Assembly (NCBI GenBank): GCA_938038815.1
Contig: CALHTF010000120.1
Span: forward strand, 1 to 32,492
Direction: 5' to 3'
DNA length: 32,492 bases
DNA from: an uncultured Acidimicrobiales bacterium
GTDB lineage: Bacteria > Actinomycetota > Acidimicrobiia > Acidimicrobiales > SHLQ01
Shown: one piece after another, positions 7,356 to 15,446 of the stretch
How positions within the stretch are numbered: the stretch's first letter is position 1
Layout: each line of letters opens with the position of its first letter
Notes under the pieces: model-generated
The model's input: only the letters and a program-made list of their open reading frames with translations
The model's database searches: none
What the model was told of the DNA's origin: nothing
Translations under genes and position numbers: made by a program

Positions 7356-9166
7356 TGGCATTTCGACCCCTCGACCCCCAATGGAATGTGGACCCGTACG
7401 GTCGTCACGAACTGCGGTTTTGGAACGGGCAGTCGTGGACCGATCGGGTTGCCGATCGCGGTATTGAAAACATCGACCCGGTGCCCCTGCTCGATGCCGG
7501 CGGCGCACCCGCTCCAACCAAGCCGCTGCAGTCGGCGTCGGAGCCCACTCCTCGCCAGCGAGTCTCCGAACCGGCACCGATTCTGGTCACTACCGATACC
7601 ACCCCTAAGTACAAAGAGCCGTTTAGCTTCACCGACCGCGAGCTCGATATCGAACCACCCAAGTCGGTCGACCTCGACCGACTCGAAGGGGGCGGCAACC
7701 GCCTCGGCCTGGTGATTGGTGGCCTGCTCGCGCTGGTCATTGCTGGCGCAGCTGCACTGTTCCTGCTCGGTGGCGACGATGACCCCGACGTTGCCACGCC
7801 CGACACCACCGTCGTGCAAGAGATCGATGGCGAGATCCCCACCACCGTCGACGATCCGTCGGCCCCGTTCCCCACCAAAGCCGAGAGCGAGATCATCGAT
7901 CGGCTGCCTGCCGGATTTAGCTGCAGCCGCTCGGCCCCCGACTCGGTGGTCGAGAACCAGGTGGCCAGCGTTATCTGCACCGCCGAATCAGAAACCCCCG
8001 TTGCGCTCACCTCGACCGCCTTCACATCGCGTGCGGCGGGCGACGAGTACCTCGACCTGTTGGTTGAAGAGAACGGTTCGGTCTTTGCCGAAGGATCCGA
8101 TTGCAGCACCCCCACCGAAGGCTTGTGGACCGGTGAAGGGTTTAGCGGCCGGGTGGTCTGCGGACCCCAATCGACCGGCCCCTTCTTGACCTGGACGATC
8201 GGCAGCGATCCGGTCATCAACACGGCCCGAGGCCTCGCCACCACCGACGAATTGGTGAGCTGGTGGAACACCACTGCGGTGCCTGGCCCGGTCGACATCC
8301 TCGAACCCTTCCCCACACCCGACGAAGGGTCGGCACTAGCCAACCTGCCCGTCAACCTCGCCGAAACCTGCACCCGGTTTGTTGGCGAACCAACACCCCG
8401 GGCCAAGTTGTCGTTCGAGTGCCGTCCCGACGACGGCGCCTCGGTTGCCTACCTCGACTCGTTCGGCGGCAAGTTCGACCTCGAGTCGTTCTTTGGCACG
8501 TTCGAACTGCCCCGCCTCGACAAGGGCGCGTGCCGACTCGGCGTGCCGGGCAACAACACCTTCTCGATCGACGGTGAAGTCGCTGGCCGGGTCGCCTGTT
8601 ACGTGAAAGACGACCTCACCTGGATCCACTGGTTCGATACCCGCAACAACCTGGCCGGCCAAGCCAGCTTTGTCGACACCGATGTGACCCAACCATTCGA
8701 GTGGTGGGCATCGACCGTGGTGCCCGGCGCAGTCGAGGACCGCACGTTCGACCGGGCCGAGAATCGGGCGTTCGAGCTGGTGCCCGCCGACATCGCCGAT
8801 TCCTGTGTCGCCGAGTCGGTCCGCAGCGAAACCGACCGGTGGTCGGCCCGGCTGGGCTGCATCCCCAATGTCGATGGGGTCTTGTCGGTCACCTACTTCG
8901 CGTTCTCATCCAACGCCAAGGTCCGCAACGAGCTGAAGGTCCGCCAAGGAGAGACCGCTCGCAACACCGGTTCGTGCGACGCCAGTGGCGTTCCGGCCGA
9001 ACTCGAATGGACCTCGGGTGACCGGGGTGGTCGTCAGCTCTGCCAGATCGTCGACGGCGTGGCCGAGATCTTTGCCTCCGATGTCGAGAGCAAAACCGCC
9101 GTGCTGGTCGTGGCCGAGAACGACGACATCGGCCTCATCAAGTCCTGGCTCGACGCCAACCGGTAG
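7355..9166 (+). CDS. DUF2510 membrane protein with three extracellular four-cysteine repeats
   Basis: 603 residues, start overlapping the previous stop by one base. Residues 6-33 are a DUF2510 domain (DPYGRHELRFWNGQSWTD), a short cytoplasmic module common in actinobacterial membrane proteins. A single transmembrane helix spans about 117-138, followed by an acidic/Thr linker. The outside part holds three roughly 125-residue repeats (181-304, 327-452, 473-600). Each has exactly four cysteines (190/208/250/269; 339/356/393/415; 484/502/541/563) and, in the first two, a G-R-V-x-C motif and a WW near the end; the third has G-R-Q-L-C. The pattern resembles the sensor-like repeat found outside some actinobacterial Ser/Thr kinases, but no kinase domain is present. 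Two disulfides per repeat are likely. Function unknown; coupling to the sulfotransferase suggests a shared envelope role. Confidence 0.82.
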   Translation: MAFRPLDPQWNVDPYGRHELRFWNGQSWTDRVADRGIENIDPVPLLDAGGAPAPTKPLQSASEPTPRQRVSEPAPILVTTDTTPKYKEPFSFTDRELDIEPPKSVDLDRLEGGGNRLGLVIGGLLALVIAGAAALFLLGGDDDPDVATPDTTVVQEIDGEIPTTVDDPSAPFPTKAESEIIDRLPAGFSCSRSAPDSVVENQVASVICTAESETPVALTSTAFTSRAAGDEYLDLLVEENGSVFAEGSDCSTPTEGLWTGEGFSGRVVCGPQSTGPFLTWTIGSDPVINTARGLATTDELVSWWNTTAVPGPVDILEPFPTPDEGSALANLPVNLAETCTRFVGEPTPRAKLSFECRPDDGASVAYLDSFGGKFDLESFFGTFELPRLDKGACRLGVPGNNTFSIDGEVAGRVACYVKDDLTWIHWFDTRNNLAGQASFVDTDVTQPFEWWASTVVPGAVEDRTFDRAENRAFELVPADIADSCVAESVRSETDRWSARLGCIPNVDGVLSVTYFAFSSNAKVRNELKVRQGETARNTGSCDASGVPAELEWTSGDRGGRQLCQIVDGVAEIFASDVESKTAVLVVAENDDIGLIKSWLDANR

Positions 9167-9185
9167 CGATTCGACTCGGCCCGGT

Positions 9186-9827
9186 CTACGTCGGTCGGCG
9201 CCGGACAACGAAGGCCCGGCCCGTGCTCTGAAACGTACAGAAGGTTGTCGCAGAGCGATCGGCGTTCCGGGATAGCCAGTCGTGATGAGCGTCAGAGACC
9301 AGCGCGTTCCAGCCGTCGTACAAGATGATGGCGTGGTCGGCGAGCAGTGGTCCGAGCTGGTCGAGAAGTAGCTCGAGTTGGTCGTCGAACGACCGGTCGA
9401 TCACGGCGAGCTGCACCCGCCGGTTCGGCCAACTGGCTGGATCGTCGACCGACACGAAGCTGATCCGTTCTTTTGGATCACGGGCGTCGATTCCCCGCCG
9501 GGCGAGATTACGGATCGTGAGCTCGAGCGGGCAGTTCAGATTGCTCTCGTATAGCCCTGGTTTGGGCGATCTGGTGAACGGTGTGAAGCGATCGAGGCCG
9601 ACGATTTCGGCACCCGGAATCGTTGCTCGAACAACCGCGATTCGATCGCCGCCAAATACCCCAAGCCCGGTGTAGGACTCGACCCCACCCAACTCGGCCT
9701 CGGCGGCCCGTACGATGGCGCGAAAGGTCGGCTCGTGTTCGACCGGCATCGCCGGCGAGCGCTGTTCAGGCAGGTCAGGAGCAGGTGGTTGGGCTGATTG
9801 GTGCTGTGTGCTGATGGTTAACGCCAT
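9186..9827 (-). CDS. Methyltransferase-like protein (class I fold, Methyltransf_24-like)
   Basis: 213 residues, convergent with the preceding gene (19-bp gap). The central part has a Rossmann-like order: an N-terminal helix, then YTGLGVFGGDRIAVV, a strand ending IVGLDRF, then VQLAVIDRSFDDQ and a later strand AIILYDGW. In Methyltransf_24 proteins these correspond to SAM motif I, the acidic residue after strand 2, and the I-D-x-x-(H/F)-x-x-(E/D) segment. The usual G-x-G in motif I is imperfect, so SAM binding is unproven. The first 26 residues are low complexity and a downstream Met (residue 27, MPVEHEP) is an alternative start. No clear ribosome-binding site was found for either. Confidence 0.65.
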   Translation of the reverse strand: MALTISTQHQSAQPPAPDLPEQRSPAMPVEHEPTFRAIVRAAEAELGGVESYTGLGVFGGDRIAVVRATIPGAEIVGLDRFTPFTRSPKPGLYESNLNCPLELTIRNLARRGIDARDPKERISFVSVDDPASWPNRRVQLAVIDRSFDDQLELLLDQLGPLLADHAIILYDGWNALVSDAHHDWLSRNADRSATTFCTFQSTGRAFVVRRRPT

Positions 9828-9854
9828 GAGATTTGTGTGGGGGAGTGGTGGTGG

Positions 9855-9872
9855 CGGGCGTAAAATCGCCCG
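9855..9872. promoter_or_regulatory. Inverted repeat upstream of TetR-like gene, possible operator
   Basis: CGGGCG (9855-9860) and CGCCCG (9867-9872) flank TAAAAT, 27 bp before the GTG at 9900. The TAAAAT could be a -10 hexamer, so a protein bound here would block transcription. Autoregulation by the downstream TetR-like protein is inference. Confidence 0.3.
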
Positions 9873-9899
9873 TCCTTGCCCTTTCTGTAGAAGATCGGT

Positions 9900-11162
9900 G
9901 TGACAACTACACTCCGGCCTGTGAACGATCCCGCCGTCGACCCGGACCCTCGCGACCCAATATTCCCAGAGCTCGAGTTCGACGATTCTGTTGAGGGGCG
10001 GCTGTTTCAGGCGGGGTGGGACGTTTTGATGTCGGGAGATGGCACGCTCTTTGAGAGTGGCCTCAACCCGGAACGAATCGCCGAATCGGCAGGGGTTTCG
10101 CGCCGCACGTTCTATCGCTACTTCTCCGACAAAGCCACCTACATCGACGCCTTAATGGTGGCCATCCTCAAAATGACGTTCACCAGTCAGCCGATCGATT
10201 CGTTGGGTGAGATCATCGAGTCGACGGGAGGGCTGCGCGCCGTGGTTTCCGCGGTGGCCCAGAAGTATTGGGAAGAGCTCTGTGAGAGCAATCTGATCTT
10301 GACCCGAGTCGTATTGCTCACCCTGGCCGGCAACTCGTCGGAACTCTACGAGATAGCCCGCGACGCGCACGAGAAGGCCATCCAAACCCAAGAACCGATC
10401 CTGGCGGCGATCACGCGAGCATGGGGGCTTGAACCTCGTCCACCATGGACCCACCGAACGATTCTGGTGTTGATTGGTTCGCTCTTCGACGGCTTCATGG
10501 TGCGGGGCGTGTACCGAAGTGAAACCACCGAAATCGGTGACATGACGGGCGCAATCTCGGCGGCGATCATCCCCATTTTGTTTCGCTCGACGACCGAGGT
10601 TGAAGACGACTTTCGGCGCTACCAAGACGACTTCTTCAGCCGCTTGCAAGAGCACATCGAGTCACTAGGGAATCCGGTGCCGGTCGACCGGACCGAAGAC
10701 ATCGATGCCGCACTCCTGCAGGCATTGGCTAGCCGGGGACTCGAGGAAATATCGATCTCCAGCCTGGCGGTCGACGCTCGAACCACCAAGGAGCGGGTAG
10801 CGGTGATGGGGACCGTCGCCGAACAGGTGTGTAGCCAAGCTCGTAGGTCCTTCGACTCCGCCGCTGAGGAGCTGAACTTTGATGTAGGCCTCGGCACCTT
10901 TGATGACGACGAGATACTTGAGCGTCTTCGTGCCCGAGTGGCGCTGGTCGCCCGCGATAACGCACAGGTGATGCGAGCATTTCTTCAGCTTCGCGTTAGC
11001 AATCGCAACTCGGTGGCGACCTCAGACAGCTTTCAAGCGATTGAGGACGCCTACGACAACTTCGTACAGCGCACCGGCCGATCCGACCTGCCAAGGTGTC
11101 GTTCGCTTATCGAGCGAGAACTCTCCCAGGTGCTCCTCGAGTGGGGATCCGAGTCGTCGTAG
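9900..11162 (+). CDS. TetR-type regulator, double length with second degenerate HTH
   Basis: 420 residues, about twice the normal TetR length. The first half is a standard TetR protein: DNA-binding domain at about 31-82 with the recognition helix segment AGVSRRTFYRYFSDK, then a ligand-binding-like helical part to about 250. A second segment at 264-305 (LASRGLEEISISSLAVDARTTKERV) keeps the spacing of a TetR HTH, including S-I-S-S-L-A at helix 2, but the Y-x-x-F core is replaced by R-V-A-V-M. It is followed by about 110 further helical residues, so the protein looks like a tandem fusion of two TetR units whose second DNA-binding unit has decayed. Start is the GTG at 9900; a GTG at 9921 is possible. 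No ligand can be inferred. Confidence 0.8.
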   Translation: MTTTLRPVNDPAVDPDPRDPIFPELEFDDSVEGRLFQAGWDVLMSGDGTLFESGLNPERIAESAGVSRRTFYRYFSDKATYIDALMVAILKMTFTSQPIDSLGEIIESTGGLRAVVSAVAQKYWEELCESNLILTRVVLLTLAGNSSELYEIARDAHEKAIQTQEPILAAITRAWGLEPRPPWTHRTILVLIGSLFDGFMVRGVYRSETTEIGDMTGAISAAIIPILFRSTTEVEDDFRRYQDDFFSRLQEHIESLGNPVPVDRTEDIDAALLQALASRGLEEISISSLAVDARTTKERVAVMGTVAEQVCSQARRSFDSAAEELNFDVGLGTFDDDEILERLRARVALVARDNAQVMRAFLQLRVSNRNSVATSDSFQAIEDAYDNFVQRTGRSDLPRCRSLIERELSQVLLEWGSESS

Positions 11163-11199
11163 GGGTTTGCCCCGCTTACCCGTTGCGACGGGCTGGGTC

Positions 11200-11205
11200 T
11201 ACCGT
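11200..11205 (+). promoter_or_regulatory. -10 box of leaderless promoter for SGNH-like gene
   Basis: TACCGT followed by 6 nt and then the GTG at 11212. This is the basis for choosing that start. Confidence 0.45.
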
Positions 11206-11211
11206 TGCGTC

Positions 11212-12615
11212 GTGCGAACAAACCGACGGGGCCTCGGGCCAATGGTCCGCATCCTCTTCGTGTTGACGGCGGTACTGAGCGTCGCGCCCGCGGCCGCCGC
11301 TGATGAACCGCCTCGTCCCATTCTTTCACCCCCCGATCCGTCCGAACTGGTGCCCGATGTGATTCCCGGTCCGCTGTTCTTTCTAACCGACTCGGTGGGG
11401 CTCGGAGCGGTCGAAGAGTTGGCGACCGCATCGCCGACCCGGTTCGAGCACCTCGGCTATCCAGGCATCACCGCTGAGGTGGCGGTCGAGTTTATGAACG
11501 CCCGCACTGCGCCGCTTGGCGACGTTGCCGTTGTGGCCCTTGGTTACAACTACCCCTACTGGGACCCAGAGGGGTTCGACGCCGATATCGACCGCCTGGT
11601 GGCCCGGATGCACGACCTGGGCGCTCGCAAGATCGTGTGGGTCACTCTCCGGCGAGCCGACCGGTCGAACACCCCGCGTCACTCGTGGGCTCAGCTGACG
11701 CGCGTCGCCTGGTATTTCGAGCAGGTCAACCAGCACATTGAGGCGGCCGTCGACCGTCACCCCTCTGTGTCGGTGGCCGACTGGGCTGCGGTGTCGGCCC
11801 GCCCCGGGCTTACCTACGACGCGATCCACCTCAACCCCGCAGGCCAAGCTCTCATGACCCAGCTGGTACTCGACGAGGTCGAACGGGCGGGCCGCCGATC
11901 CGATGCCGGAACCCACCGTTATGGCTGGCGAGTCGATGATGCCGCCGTGGCCCCCGGTGGGGTCGTGGTGTCGGTCGATGTCAGCGATGTTCGAGACGAG
12001 GCTGAGGTCTTGGTACGAAAGTGCTCGAAGCAGAACCCGGTCACCACCTCTACCGAGCTGCTGCCTCGCGGCGCAGCCTCGACCATCTTGGCCGCCGTCG
12101 AGCTAGGCCGGAACGAGCAGATCTGTGTGAGCGCTACCGACGCGGCGACCCTCAACGTTCGTCTGATGGCTGAGTTGCCGGCCAATAGCGGGTTGATCGT
12201 TGCCAAACGAGCCGATCTGCCCGGTTTCAACATCGGCCTCGATCCCGCGGTCGACGAGCCCTCGCCGATTCGAGAAACCGAGTCGCCGAAGCGACGCAAC
12301 GTGAATCTAAAGCCCGCCAACAGTGCCAAGATCAAAGCCCAAGCCAGTGGCCGGGTTCCCGTCTTCACCATGACTATTGCCGCCGACACCGACGGGTTTG
12401 TGGCGCTGCACGACTGCGCCAAACCGCGGCATCGAGTGGCGATAACTCGCTATCAGGCCGATGAAGACCGCACGATTTCTTTCGTCGGCTATGCCAAGAA
12501 CCGCACGTGTCTGGTTGCCAGTTCGGCCGCCCGGCTCGCGGTCGAGCAGCAGGCGACCGTGAAACCGTCGGCCCTTACGCCGGTGCGGCCACGGTCGCTC
12601 ACGCCGTCGAGCTAG
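11212..12615 (+). CDS. Secreted SGNH/GDSL-hydrolase-like protein
   Basis: 467 residues from the GTG at 11212; the ATG at 11242 is an alternative that would place the signal peptide at the very start. A Sec signal (VRILFVLTAVLSVAPAAAA) precedes the mature chain at about residue 31. The SGNH-like domain spans about 52-218: block I is FFLTDSVG (S61, with T-D-S-V in place of G-D-S-L), an A-L-G-Y-N segment (N113) fits the oxyanion Asn block, and TYDAIHLNPAG gives D203 and H206. The catalytic set is therefore present, so an exported esterase or acyl hydrolase is plausible. The C-terminal 240 residues have no recognised domain, hold four cysteines in two pairs, and end in a Pro/Ser-rich tail. It converges with the metalloprotease gene (4-bp gap). 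Confidence 0.72.
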   Translation: MRTNRRGLGPMVRILFVLTAVLSVAPAAAADEPPRPILSPPDPSELVPDVIPGPLFFLTDSVGLGAVEELATASPTRFEHLGYPGITAEVAVEFMNARTAPLGDVAVVALGYNYPYWDPEGFDADIDRLVARMHDLGARKIVWVTLRRADRSNTPRHSWAQLTRVAWYFEQVNQHIEAAVDRHPSVSVADWAAVSARPGLTYDAIHLNPAGQALMTQLVLDEVERAGRRSDAGTHRYGWRVDDAAVAPGGVVVSVDVSDVRDEAEVLVRKCSKQNPVTTSTELLPRGAASTILAAVELGRNEQICVSATDAATLNVRLMAELPANSGLIVAKRADLPGFNIGLDPAVDEPSPIRETESPKRRNVNLKPANSAKIKAQASGRVPVFTMTIAADTDGFVALHDCAKPRHRVAITRYQADEDRTISFVGYAKNRTCLVASSAARLAVEQQATVKPSALTPVRPRSLTPSS

Positions 12616-12619
12616 ATCG

Positions 12620-14074
12620 CTACTCGTCGTTGTTCTGATACTCGACCGGAATCGGCTGTTCTTCGATGAGCTCGGGTGCCGCCAACCGGGCGCCGTCGCT
12701 GTCGCCAATGCCGAGGAAGTAGATGTTGGCCCAGTCGTTGTGGTCGTTGATGGTGGTTAGGCCGCCTTGGCCATTGAGATCGAGCACGAGCCCGTTCTGC
12801 AGAACGTTGTTGTTGTTCCAATCGATTGGCACGTTGCCGCACGTACCGAAGTTTTCGTTGATGTTGTTCTCGTCGATCGAGATCCGGTCGCCGATCGAGT
12901 AGTCGACCCCGCCGTCGCCGAGGGCATCGCACGTGGTGTCGACCCCGGGGAACTGGAAGCGATAGTTCATCACCGAGTTGTAGTTAGGCTTGTAGTTCTG
13001 GTTCTCGAACCCGCCGTGGCGCAGTCCGAGGTTGTGGCCCAGCTCGTGGGCGATGGTCTTCGAAACGTTGCTTGTGCTGTTGAAACACTGCAACGAAACA
13101 ATGAGGTCGTCGCCGTAGATCTCGGCCTGGCCCGAACTGCCACTCGTCGTGTTATAGCGATGCGGGAGCATCACGTAGTGGAAGTAGCCGTTGCGGTTGC
13201 TCGCAAAGTTGGCCGCCTTCTTGGTCAGGTACTCGGCGCCTCCGACTCCGCCGATCAACACGCCATCGGCATCGGCGATCTGGTTGCCACCGGTAAAGAG
13301 ACCACCCTGCCCGTAGTCGTTGATCACGTTGATGCCGTTGACGCCATCGGGGTTGCTGCGAGGTGCGTTGGTGAACGGGGCGGTGAACGCATTGATCGCC
13401 GCAACGGTTGGTTTATGGCTGTGCCAGCCACAGTCGTTGGTGTCGTTGAACCAGTCGTACTCGAGCAAGAGATCTTCGTGCACCGGGCTGGTACCCATGC
13501 CCGGCAAGTTCAACCCTGCCGTGGTGCCGAGGGTTTCATCGCCGTCTTCGATGCCGTCGCCGTCGGTGTCGGGGTTGTTGGGGTCGGTCCCGGTCGAGGC
13601 AAGGGAGCTGTAGCTGCCGGTATTGGTTTCGACGATGTCGGGCAATCGGTCGCCGTCGGAGTCGGGTCCGCCCGAGCAGAAGGGAACCATCTCGGGGTCT
13701 GATCCGCTTGGGGTAACCGTTTCGCTCAGCACGCCCCAGAAGGAGTACTGGCCGGTAATGGTTCCGCTGTACTCACCTGCGGTATCCCATGCCCGCACCC
13801 GGATGAGGTACGACGTTCCGCCAGCGAGTCCGCTGAGCGTGCAGTTCGGGACGGTCGTGAGCCCAGCCCGGACCCCGTCGATCCAGATCTGGTAGTACGC
13901 GATCTCTTCGCCTGGGTCGTCTTCTTGGGCGGCCGGCCACGACAGGTTGTTGCCGTTCACCGTGATGGTTCCGCCGTTCTCCCAGTACGGCACACAGCCG
14001 GCAGCGATAAGACCAACGATCGCTAGCAAGGCACCACGAACGACAGACTTTCGGCTTTGCTCGGTTTTCCCCAT
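12620..14074 (-). CDS. Lipoprotein zinc metalloprotease (zincin) with thrombospondin-type-3-like calcium repeats
   Basis: 484 residues. The signal ends in the lipobox IAAGC (C27). Residues 34-115 look like a fibronectin-III domain. Two Asp-rich calcium repeats follow (DSDGDRLPDIVE from 138 and DPNNPDTDGDGIEDGDE, 164-180), typical of TSP3-like loops in secreted hydrolases. The catalytic motif HELGHNLGLRH (343-353) matches HExxHxxGxxH, with E344 as the base and three zinc histidines. S-V-M-N-Y (367-371) is a candidate Met-turn, so it is metzincin-like. It is probably lipid-anchored outside the membrane and degrades protein; the substrate is unknown. Start is supported by minus-strand TACCGT ending 6 nt before the ATG. 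Confidence 0.88.
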   Translation of the reverse strand: MGKTEQSRKSVVRGALLAIVGLIAAGCVPYWENGGTITVNGNNLSWPAAQEDDPGEEIAYYQIWIDGVRAGLTTVPNCTLSGLAGGTSYLIRVRAWDTAGEYSGTITGQYSFWGVLSETVTPSGSDPEMVPFCSGGPDSDGDRLPDIVETNTGSYSSLASTGTDPNNPDTDGDGIEDGDETLGTTAGLNLPGMGTSPVHEDLLLEYDWFNDTNDCGWHSHKPTVAAINAFTAPFTNAPRSNPDGVNGINVINDYGQGGLFTGGNQIADADGVLIGGVGGAEYLTKKAANFASNRNGYFHYVMLPHRYNTTSGSSGQAEIYGDDLIVSLQCFNSTSNVSKTIAHELGHNLGLRHGGFENQNYKPNYNSVMNYRFQFPGVDTTCDALGDGGVDYSIGDRISIDENNINENFGTCGNVPIDWNNNNVLQNGLVLDLNGQGGLTTINDHNDWANIYFLGIGDSDGARLAAPELIEEQPIPVEYQNNDE

Positions 14075-14080
14075 GACACG

Positions 14081-14086
14081 ACGGTA
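14081..14086 (-). promoter_or_regulatory. -10 box of leaderless promoter for metalloprotease gene
   Basis: Minus-strand TACCGT, 6 nt before the ATG at 14074. Confidence 0.5.
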
Positions 14087-14171
14087 GGGGTAGATGCCTC
14101 GAACGCCAAGACGGATGAGTGGGGGGTGCCCTCACACGCCCACGCACTAGGTGCTCGGCGGGCCGACCCGC

Positions 14172-14177
14172 TACGTT
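14172..14177 (+). promoter_or_regulatory. -10 box of leaderless promoter for ABM-domain gene
   Basis: TACGTT, 6 nt before the ATG at 14184. It selects this start over the upstream in-frame codon at 14151. Confidence 0.5.
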
Positions 14178-14183
14178 CGAGCC

Positions 14184-14495
14184 ATGGCAAAAATCGCACT
14201 TCACGCACTACTCACTGCAGCCGAAGGTAAGGCTGCCGAACTCGAAGCAGCAGTCACCAACCTGGTGGCCGCTTCGGCCGAAGAGGCTGGCCTTGAGGTC
14301 TACGCGGCCTGCGTCGACACGACCGACGCCAACAAGATTCACTTCTTTGAGATCTACACCGACGACGCCGCCCTCGGCGTGCACGGTTCGGGCGACGCAA
14401 TGAAGGCCGCAATGGCTCCGCTCGGCGACCTCATGGACGGTGGCCCGGCCATTTCGTTCCTGCGGCCCTTCGCTGCCAAGGGCCTCGAGGTCTAA
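14184..14495 (+). CDS. Antibiotic-biosynthesis-monooxygenase (ABM)-like small protein
   Basis: 103 residues, the normal size of a single dimeric alpha-beta barrel (ABM/YgiN-like) domain. The sequence shows the expected order: a first strand IALHALLTA, a helix with EGKAAELEAAVTNLVAAS, strands LEVYAACVD and KIHFFEIYTDDAALGVH, a helix around MKAAMAPLGDLM, and the last strand AISFLRPF. F-E-I-Y-x-D-x-x-A-L-x-x-H is the family signature strand. Members act as cofactor-free monooxygenases on quinone-like substrates or as heme- or ligand-binding proteins; which applies here cannot be told. It stands alone, diverging from the metalloprotease and converging with the DUF1295 gene. Confidence 0.78.
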   Translation: MAKIALHALLTAAEGKAAELEAAVTNLVAASAEEAGLEVYAACVDTTDANKIHFFEIYTDDAALGVHGSGDAMKAAMAPLGDLMDGGPAISFLRPFAAKGLEV

Positions 14496-14501
14496 GTCGG
14501 T

Positions 14502-15377
14502 CTAACGCGGCGGCCGCAGTACGAGTACTGGGGTGTTGGCCGTGTAGTCCTGGAACTCTTTCTCGTCGCCCCAGCGCTTCTTGGCGCGCGCCTCGAGCAT
14601 CGGGACCCCGCTGATTCGGGTGAGCAGCACGGTTACAAAGATCGGCGAGATCAGCATGATCCACCGCCAGCCGCTGAGCAGCGGTAGCGCCATGATCGCC
14701 ATGCCCGTCCAAAGGGTGATTTCGCCGAAGTAGTTGGGGTGGCGCGACCATGCCCAAAGCCCGGTGGTGATGAATCGTCCGTCGTTTGCCGGGTCCTCTC
14801 GGAACGCTTTCTTCTGTTGGTCCGACACCACCTCGATGGCAAAGCCGATCACCCAAACCACGATGCCGATAATGCCCACGATGCCCAGGCTCTTACGGTC
14901 TTCGGCGGTGATGATCGCCAGCGCACACGCTGCAGTGAACAGCACCCACAAGGCCTGAAGCGACCAGGTCATCAGTAGCCGCAGCGGGTCGGTTTTGATC
15001 TTGTCGAACCGCCCGTCTTTGCCGTCTTTGCGGATTCGGGTGAACAGGTAGGTGCCGAGCCGGATCGCCCAGACCGCCACCATGGCCGCCGCAATGATCG
15101 CCCGAGCGTCGAGGTCGGTCGACAGAGCGAGTGCCACGATCGTCACCGACAGGTAGGTGATGGTGCCGGTGATGTCGTAGAACTTCTCGGTGCGGTTGAG
15201 ATACGACGGCACGTAGGCGGCCCAGTTGATAACAAACGACAAGATGGCGCACACCGCGAACACGGCGAGCGAGTCGCCCACCGTGTTGCTGCCTTGGCTT
15301 CCCGCAAAGCCCACCACTGCTCCTAGTACCACGCTGGCGGCAATGCCGATCAGCGCGTCCCGCTTCCAAGAATCCAT
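14502..15377 (-). CDS. DUF1295 integral membrane protein (steroid 5-alpha-reductase-like fold)
   Basis: 291 residues with about seven hydrophobic segments (11-30, 36-56, 73-88, 92-112, 134-156, 165-184, 211-250). The signature GLWAWSRHPNYFGEITLWTG (207-226) is the conserved NADPH-binding region of the DUF1295 / 5-alpha-reductase / ICMT-like superfamily, and the C-terminal W-G-x-x-x-E-F-x-x-Y segment (WGDEKEFQDY) also fits. Such proteins reduce or methylate lipid-like substrates in the membrane; the substrate is not known. Start is supported by minus-strand TACGTT ending 7 nt before the ATG at 15377. It diverges from the histidine phosphatase gene across 69 bp. Confidence 0.85.
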   Translation of the reverse strand: MDSWKRDALIGIAASVVLGAVVGFAGSQGSNTVGDSLAVFAVCAILSFVINWAAYVPSYLNRTEKFYDITGTITYLSVTIVALALSTDLDARAIIAAAMVAVWAIRLGTYLFTRIRKDGKDGRFDKIKTDPLRLLMTWSLQALWVLFTAACALAIITAEDRKSLGIVGIIGIVVWVIGFAIEVVSDQQKKAFREDPANDGRFITTGLWAWSRHPNYFGEITLWTGMAIMALPLLSGWRWIMLISPIFVTVLLTRISGVPMLEARAKKRWGDEKEFQDYTANTPVLVLRPPR

Positions 15378-15384
15378 GACGTCG

Positions 15385-15390
15385 AACGTA
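15385..15390 (-). promoter_or_regulatory. -10 box of leaderless promoter for DUF1295 gene
   Basis: Minus-strand TACGTT, 7 nt before the ATG at 15377. Confidence 0.5.
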
Positions 15391-15434
15391 CTCGCCGATG
15401 GGTTGGCTGTGCTTGCTCACTAGCGACTTCGTGG

Positions 15435-15440
15435 TAGCAC
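15435..15440 (+). promoter_or_regulatory. Possible -10 box of leaderless promoter for histidine phosphatase
   Basis: TAGCAC, 6 nt before the ATG at 15447. The last base departs from TANNNT, so this is weaker than the others. Confidence 0.35.
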
Positions 15441-15446
15441 TGGGCT

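Noticed and set aside
6501..7577. 358-codon minus-strand open frame
   Set aside because: Antisense to the sulfotransferase-like gene and the start of the DUF2510 gene; no recognisable family.
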